From the NCBI GenBank assembly GCA_951799405.1, contig OX637339.1:12090001-12154000 (forward strand): 64,000 nucleotides of DNA. The letters run 5' to 3'. Below are positions 60,736 through 64,000 of this stretch, one piece after another. A model generated the notes under the pieces. The model saw only the letters and a program-made list of their open reading frames with translations. It ran no database searches and was not told the DNA's origin. Position numbers and translations under genes: made by a program. This DNA is from Agapetus fuscipes. Its lineage: Eukaryota > Arthropoda > Insecta > Trichoptera > Glossosomatidae. Positions within the stretch are counted from its first letter, which is position 1. Every line of letters begins with the position of its first letter.

Positions 60736-60981
60736 CGGGGCTATTCTTAGACATTTTATTCTCGTCGGTTGAGCCCACGCTTTGACAAACTAATGATGCC
60801 TGGGATGGAAGTTTCATCACCACGGTCATTCTTACCTACCGACTTTTGGTTATATTTGTATTAAGATTAATCAGCTGTTCACTTGCGGCCATCTTGGATT
60901 GACAGATCTTCATACAAATGCATCATTAGTTTGTCAAAGCGTGGGCTCAACGGGTGACTTAAATGTCTAAGAATAGCCCCG
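60736..60981. mobile_element. MITE F, copy 2
   Basis: CGGGGCTATTCTTAGACATT at left, AAATGTCTAAGAATAGCCCC + G at right; 246 bp. About 90 percent like 23621-23873 by eye. No obvious flanking duplication. Confidence 0.9.
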
Positions 60982-61342
60982 TATGCTCTTAATGTTTGGA
61001 TTTTGCCTGCAAAGGGATGAATAAAAATCGTTTTTCAAGTTGCCCGTGTTGTAACGAGAGAAAGAATTATTCGATTAACCGTTTTTTTCTTCTCTTACAC
61101 ATCCCTATGGTTCAAGTACCTACTTAGTATGTCTTGCAGCAGACTTCATTATTTTTAAACGGCGCAAAATGTGTAGTGATGGGCAGTAATCAAGCGTTTA
61201 AAAAACAAGGAAATCCGTGCTTAAAAGAACGATACCATAAAAAAATGTTTGACATCACGATTCCCCTGAAATTAAAGATAGATTTCATCATGTTTTATCG
61301 TTTGCTATATAATCGCTAGAACAATCGAGACTTCTAACCCTG
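60982..61342. other. Unassigned interval
   Basis: No feature recognised. Confidence 0.3.
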
Positions 61343-61503
61343 GGCTGGAAGTCTCATCACCACGGTAAGTCTTACCTACCGAATATCGGTAATATTGGTA
61401 TGAAGACTAATCAGCTGTTCACTTGCGGCCATCTTGGATTGACAGGTCTTCATACAAATATTACTGATTTTCGTTAGTTAAGAATTACCGCGGTGATTAC
61501 GAT
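61343..61503. mobile_element. MITE F relative with different ends
   Basis: The core TAATCAGCTGTTCACTTGCG + GCCATCTTGGATTGACAGG is identical to MITE F. The arms are ATCACCACGGTAAGTCTTAC / GAATTACCGCGGTGATTAC. It lacks the CGGGGCTATT ends. Confidence 0.7.
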
Positions 61504-61767
61504 AAAAGCTACCGACGGTCGTCGAGACTTTCACCCCAGCGTTCTTAGAACGCACCGCAAATGTCATCTCCGACGCGATACGAACCCATGCTTTTCGCTA
61601 AGAAGGCGTCATCTATATAAACTGTATATCTCGTGGGGATCTTATGGATACATTGTTTTTTTATTTTTTTGTTAAATTCAGGCTGGGACAAACATGAGAC
61701 CTATATCTGTACCTATGTACCTCTGAGCTAAAGGGCCGCAAAATTGAGGTTTTGGCTTCTTTCGATA

Positions 61768-61905
61768 TCTAATCTAATCTAATCTAATCTAAGCTGCAAA
61801 GATATATATCATTTAAGATTTATATTAAATGCATTCCCACAAGCAGATATGTATAATTTCGCGCTAACACATGCCGCATGTGGACCTACAATATAAAAAC
61901 CCAAT
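61768..61905 (-). mobile_element. TTAGA element, 3' half with tail repeats
   Basis: (TAATC)4 then TAAGCTGCAAAGATATATAT, truncated at AAAAACCCAATA. Twin of 50927-51192. Confidence 0.9.
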
Positions 61906-61977
61906 ATGTTTTTTAAACCAAAGAATCTGAAGTCCAATTATTATAATTAATGTAGAAATAAAACACAAAATTTATTG

Positions 61978-62257
61978 ACCGGTTCTTAGTTCATTGGTAG
62001 CATTCGAACTCGTAACTGGAAGGTTCGAATCCCGGCGGAGCACAAAAAATATACCATTATATTTTAAAATTTGCTCTTCGCTGGGTTGAAAAATTCATAA
62101 ACCTTTCCCAAACACCGGTCATGAAAAGGTTCATCCAGCCTTACAACAACTGGATCTTGCTTGAGAATTGGCGCTTTCTACAGCGACGACCAAGCTGGCA
62201 GAGGGCTCTTGAGGTGTGATACACACAAAAACAGCGCTCACCAAATTAATCAGCCTA
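61978..62257 (+). mobile_element. T-SINE, full length
   Basis: GACCGGTTCTTAGTTCATTG, loop CTCGTAA, AAGGTTCGAATCCCGGCGGA, body, and tail GCTCTTGAGGTGTGATACAC + AAAAACAGCGCTCACC. The tail matches LINE-2's 3' UTR at 27354-27395. Confidence 0.9.
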
Positions 62258-62441
62258 ATTTTTTTTTTCTTCATAAGTTGATTTATTTCCGTGAGCGCTT
62301 TTATTACATTACCAAGAGGACATGATGTGATAACATCGGAAGCGCCCGAGGAAATAAATGAAATCGTGAAAAAAAACTTTGAATTCATTTTTTTTTAAGT
62401 TAATCTTCGAAATCTCAATTCCAATTTACATTATTATCCAT

Positions 62442-62692
62442 TCCTTGACATCTAGGTTGGTATGAGGCTGACCACCCACAATGTAAAAAATGGTTCACTT
62501 TGCCAATGTCACCCCTGTTTCAGGGAAGGTCGGCAAGAGTTGCAGGGCTTATGTTCATTTGAGAGTTGGGTTTTTTATATTGTAGGTCCACATGCGGCAT
62601 GTGTAAGTGCGAAATTATGCATGTCTGCTTGTGGGAATGCATTTAATATGTATCTCAAATGATACATACTTTGCAATTTAGATTTAGATTTA
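62442..62692 (+). mobile_element. TTAGA element, full length
   Basis: CATTCCTTGACATCTAGGTT to TTTGCAATTTAGATTTAGAT + TTAG. Close to consensus. Confidence 0.9.
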
Positions 62693-62974
62693 GTGCTATT
62701 TGAAAGCTTGAACGGCCTCCCGCTACTTGAGAAAAATTAAAGCTTCATATGAGCGTCCATGTGATGTGATTCCTTCTTACACATACATGCAGGACGGGTA
62801 TGAGGAGGGTTCGAACATGCTCTCCTATCTGTACATAGGTACTTTACCTCGGTTTTTTATTCATCTTCCTTCCTTGTATGAAATCTCTTTTATTACCTTG
62901 TACATAAGTGATAAGGGCAATGAATATCAGAGCATTTTTTATCTCCCCTCATAAGGGTTTATTTTTACACCTAT

Positions 62975-63065
62975 ACTGTAATTTTAACTCTGTTGCCATT
63001 CCGCTAGGCGTGGCTAGAACCTCTGTAGAGTTGCCTCCGTTTCTTCTTATCCTTGCATACCTCGT
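62975..63065 (-). mobile_element. LINE-1 3' end
   Basis: GCCATTCCGCTAGGCGTGGC, AGAGTTGCCTCCGTTTCTTC and TATCCTTGCATACCTC, minus strand. Confidence 0.6.
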
Positions 63066-63139
63066 CGACGCTATTTCATATAGATAAGGCGGTGTCACTC
63101 GAATTAGCGTTTTTGAAATAAGCAATATCACTCATTGGC

Positions 63140-63240
63140 ATCTGTCGGACCAGGTTTTAAGTTATCGTAAATAGGACAGGACGGGGCGCTAGTTTAAGTA
63201 ACGCTATTTTGAGTACCAACGCCTTCTCCGTTAGACTAAA
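63140..63240 (-). mobile_element. S-SINE head remnant, weak
   Basis: GCATCTGTCGGACCAGGTTT and ACCAACGCC resemble the S-SINE head region in reverse. Confidence 0.35.
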
Positions 63241-63321
63241 GCGTCGACAAATCTATGTACATAAATAGTGATGTTTGATGTGAATTAATATTAAAATAAA
63301 TAAAAATAATAAATCACCATT

Positions 63322-63470
63322 GTTCACCCACTCCAACTGAAAAGGTTGGCGTAAGGCCCCCGTAAGGCATAAAAATAAATAGGTTACAATGACCACATGC
63401 GAAACCCTTCGGGGATAATGCGGCAAGAAGTTACACTATTTGTGTAGCTTGGTTGCGTTGTTGCGTCGCG
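63322..63470 (+). mobile_element. A-SINE 3' half
   Basis: GGTTGGCGTAAGGCCCCCG to GAAGTTACACTATTTGTGTA + GCTTGG. Confidence 0.8.
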
Positions 63471-63516
63471 TAGTTGCTTGTTTCATTAGGAAAGAAAAAA
63501 AACTGAAGATCCTTAT

Positions 63517-63750
63517 ATAATCTATTATCTAAGTTGCAAAGATCACATTTAAGATTCATATTTAATTTCATTCATTAATATAGGGTGGCATGAGGCTGGC
63601 CCCCCTATGCTGTAAAAAAATGGTTCTCTTTTGCCAGTGCCACATCGTTTCAGGAGTTGCAGGGTTTATGTTCTTTTGAGATTTAGGTATTAGAATGCAT
63701 GCACAAGCGTGGACTTAAACGTGTTTGCTCGTGGGTATGCATTTAATATG
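63517..63750. mobile_element. Two TTAGA fragments, head-to-tail inverted
   Basis: Minus tail fragment 63517-63570 (TCTATTATCTAAGTTGCAAA) followed by a plus subfamily-B copy 63575-63750 (GTGGCATGAGGCTGGCCCCC to ATTTAATATGAATCTGAA). The core of the second is deleted. Confidence 0.75.
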
Positions 63751-64000
63751 AATCTGAATCATGACGCTGAACAAACCCATCGTAGGTATGGGCGAAATTT
63801 CCGGAAACTCCAGCTCCGATAGACCACGGCAATACTCGTAGATCCCGGAAATCATCTCTCCAGTATGAATAGATGTAGATACATAGTTGACCCAGAAACC
63901 CTTAGATTGAACGCAGTGGAAAGAACGTTATAGACACAGCTACAGGTACACATGTTAATGGGCGATGTGAAGGAAAAAAACGAAGTGCGCTCTAACGGGC
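63751..64000. other. Unassigned interval to window end
   Basis: No recognisable feature. Confidence 0.3.

Overview
This is eukaryotic, intron-era genomic DNA from an animal, most likely an arthropod. It is AT-rich and packed with fragmented, nested and mutually inverted transposable elements. I see no convincing host protein-coding gene, no intact tRNA gene and no CRISPR or bacterial feature. The arthropod guess rests on the overall style of the elements: LINE tails ending in 'GHVARM...GRPRIRW'-type motifs, several tRNA-headed SINE families and TA-, CWG- and hAT-type MITEs. It is an inference, not a proof.

The dominant resident is an abundant short element of about 250 bp, here called the TTAGA element. 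I count roughly 45 to 50 copies on both strands. It has a fixed 5' end (TTCCTTGACTTATAGGTTGG), a conserved core (GGCAAGAGTTGCAGGG) and a 3' tail running into (TTAGA/GATTA)n. It has no evident tRNA head and no terminal inverted repeats. Three tRNA-headed SINE families are interleaved with it. T-SINE has a tRNA-Thr(CGT)-like head. A-SINE has a TAGCTCAGTTGG-type A box. S-SINE has a Ser/Leu-like GGCCGAGGGG head. T-SINE and A-SINE also occur fused as a dimeric SINE with a recurrent junction. A 5S rRNA-derived sequence sits beside one T-SINE copy.

LINE remnants are all 5'-truncated or decayed. LINE-1 has a 'GRGRPRKVWMDQI' C-terminus. LINE-2 has a 'HLRQIKAI..LDYC'-like RT thumb, a clean insertion with target-site duplication, and a 3' tail shared with T-SINE. 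LINE-3 to LINE-6 are further fragments. DNA elements include a CTG/CAG-target MITE (three copies), a 608-bp MITE with 53-bp perfect TIRs and a 9-bp target duplication, a 125-bp hAT-like MITE, TA-type MITEs nested in one another, a possible Helitron end, and three large foldback elements whose arms are built from degenerate short phrases. Two solo LTRs are visible.

Tandem arrays: a 26-bp array (about 12.25-13.07 kb), a TCGAG-rich array (20.27-20.91 kb), an array of 22 exact-period 36-bp units at 40.92-41.71 kb made from the Pol III A-box region of the A-SINE head, a 43/129-bp array (53.06-53.54 kb) and a 28-30-bp array (53.79-54.50 kb).

Layout: 0-9 kb old TTAGA, SINE and LINE debris plus a solo LTR; 9-13 kb CWG MITEs and a minisatellite; 13-20 kb SINEs, LINE-1 and a foldback; 20-26 kb minisatellite and nested MITEs; 26-38 kb nested LINEs, foldback B and SINEs; 38.7-41.7 kb a LINE hit by two insertions, then the A-box satellite; 42-51 kb MITEs, dimeric SINEs and LTR 2; 52-55 kb MITE and minisatellites; 55-64 kb foldback C, 5S-derived sequence and more TTAGA copies. 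Nesting order gives a partial chronology. All family names are local labels for this window.
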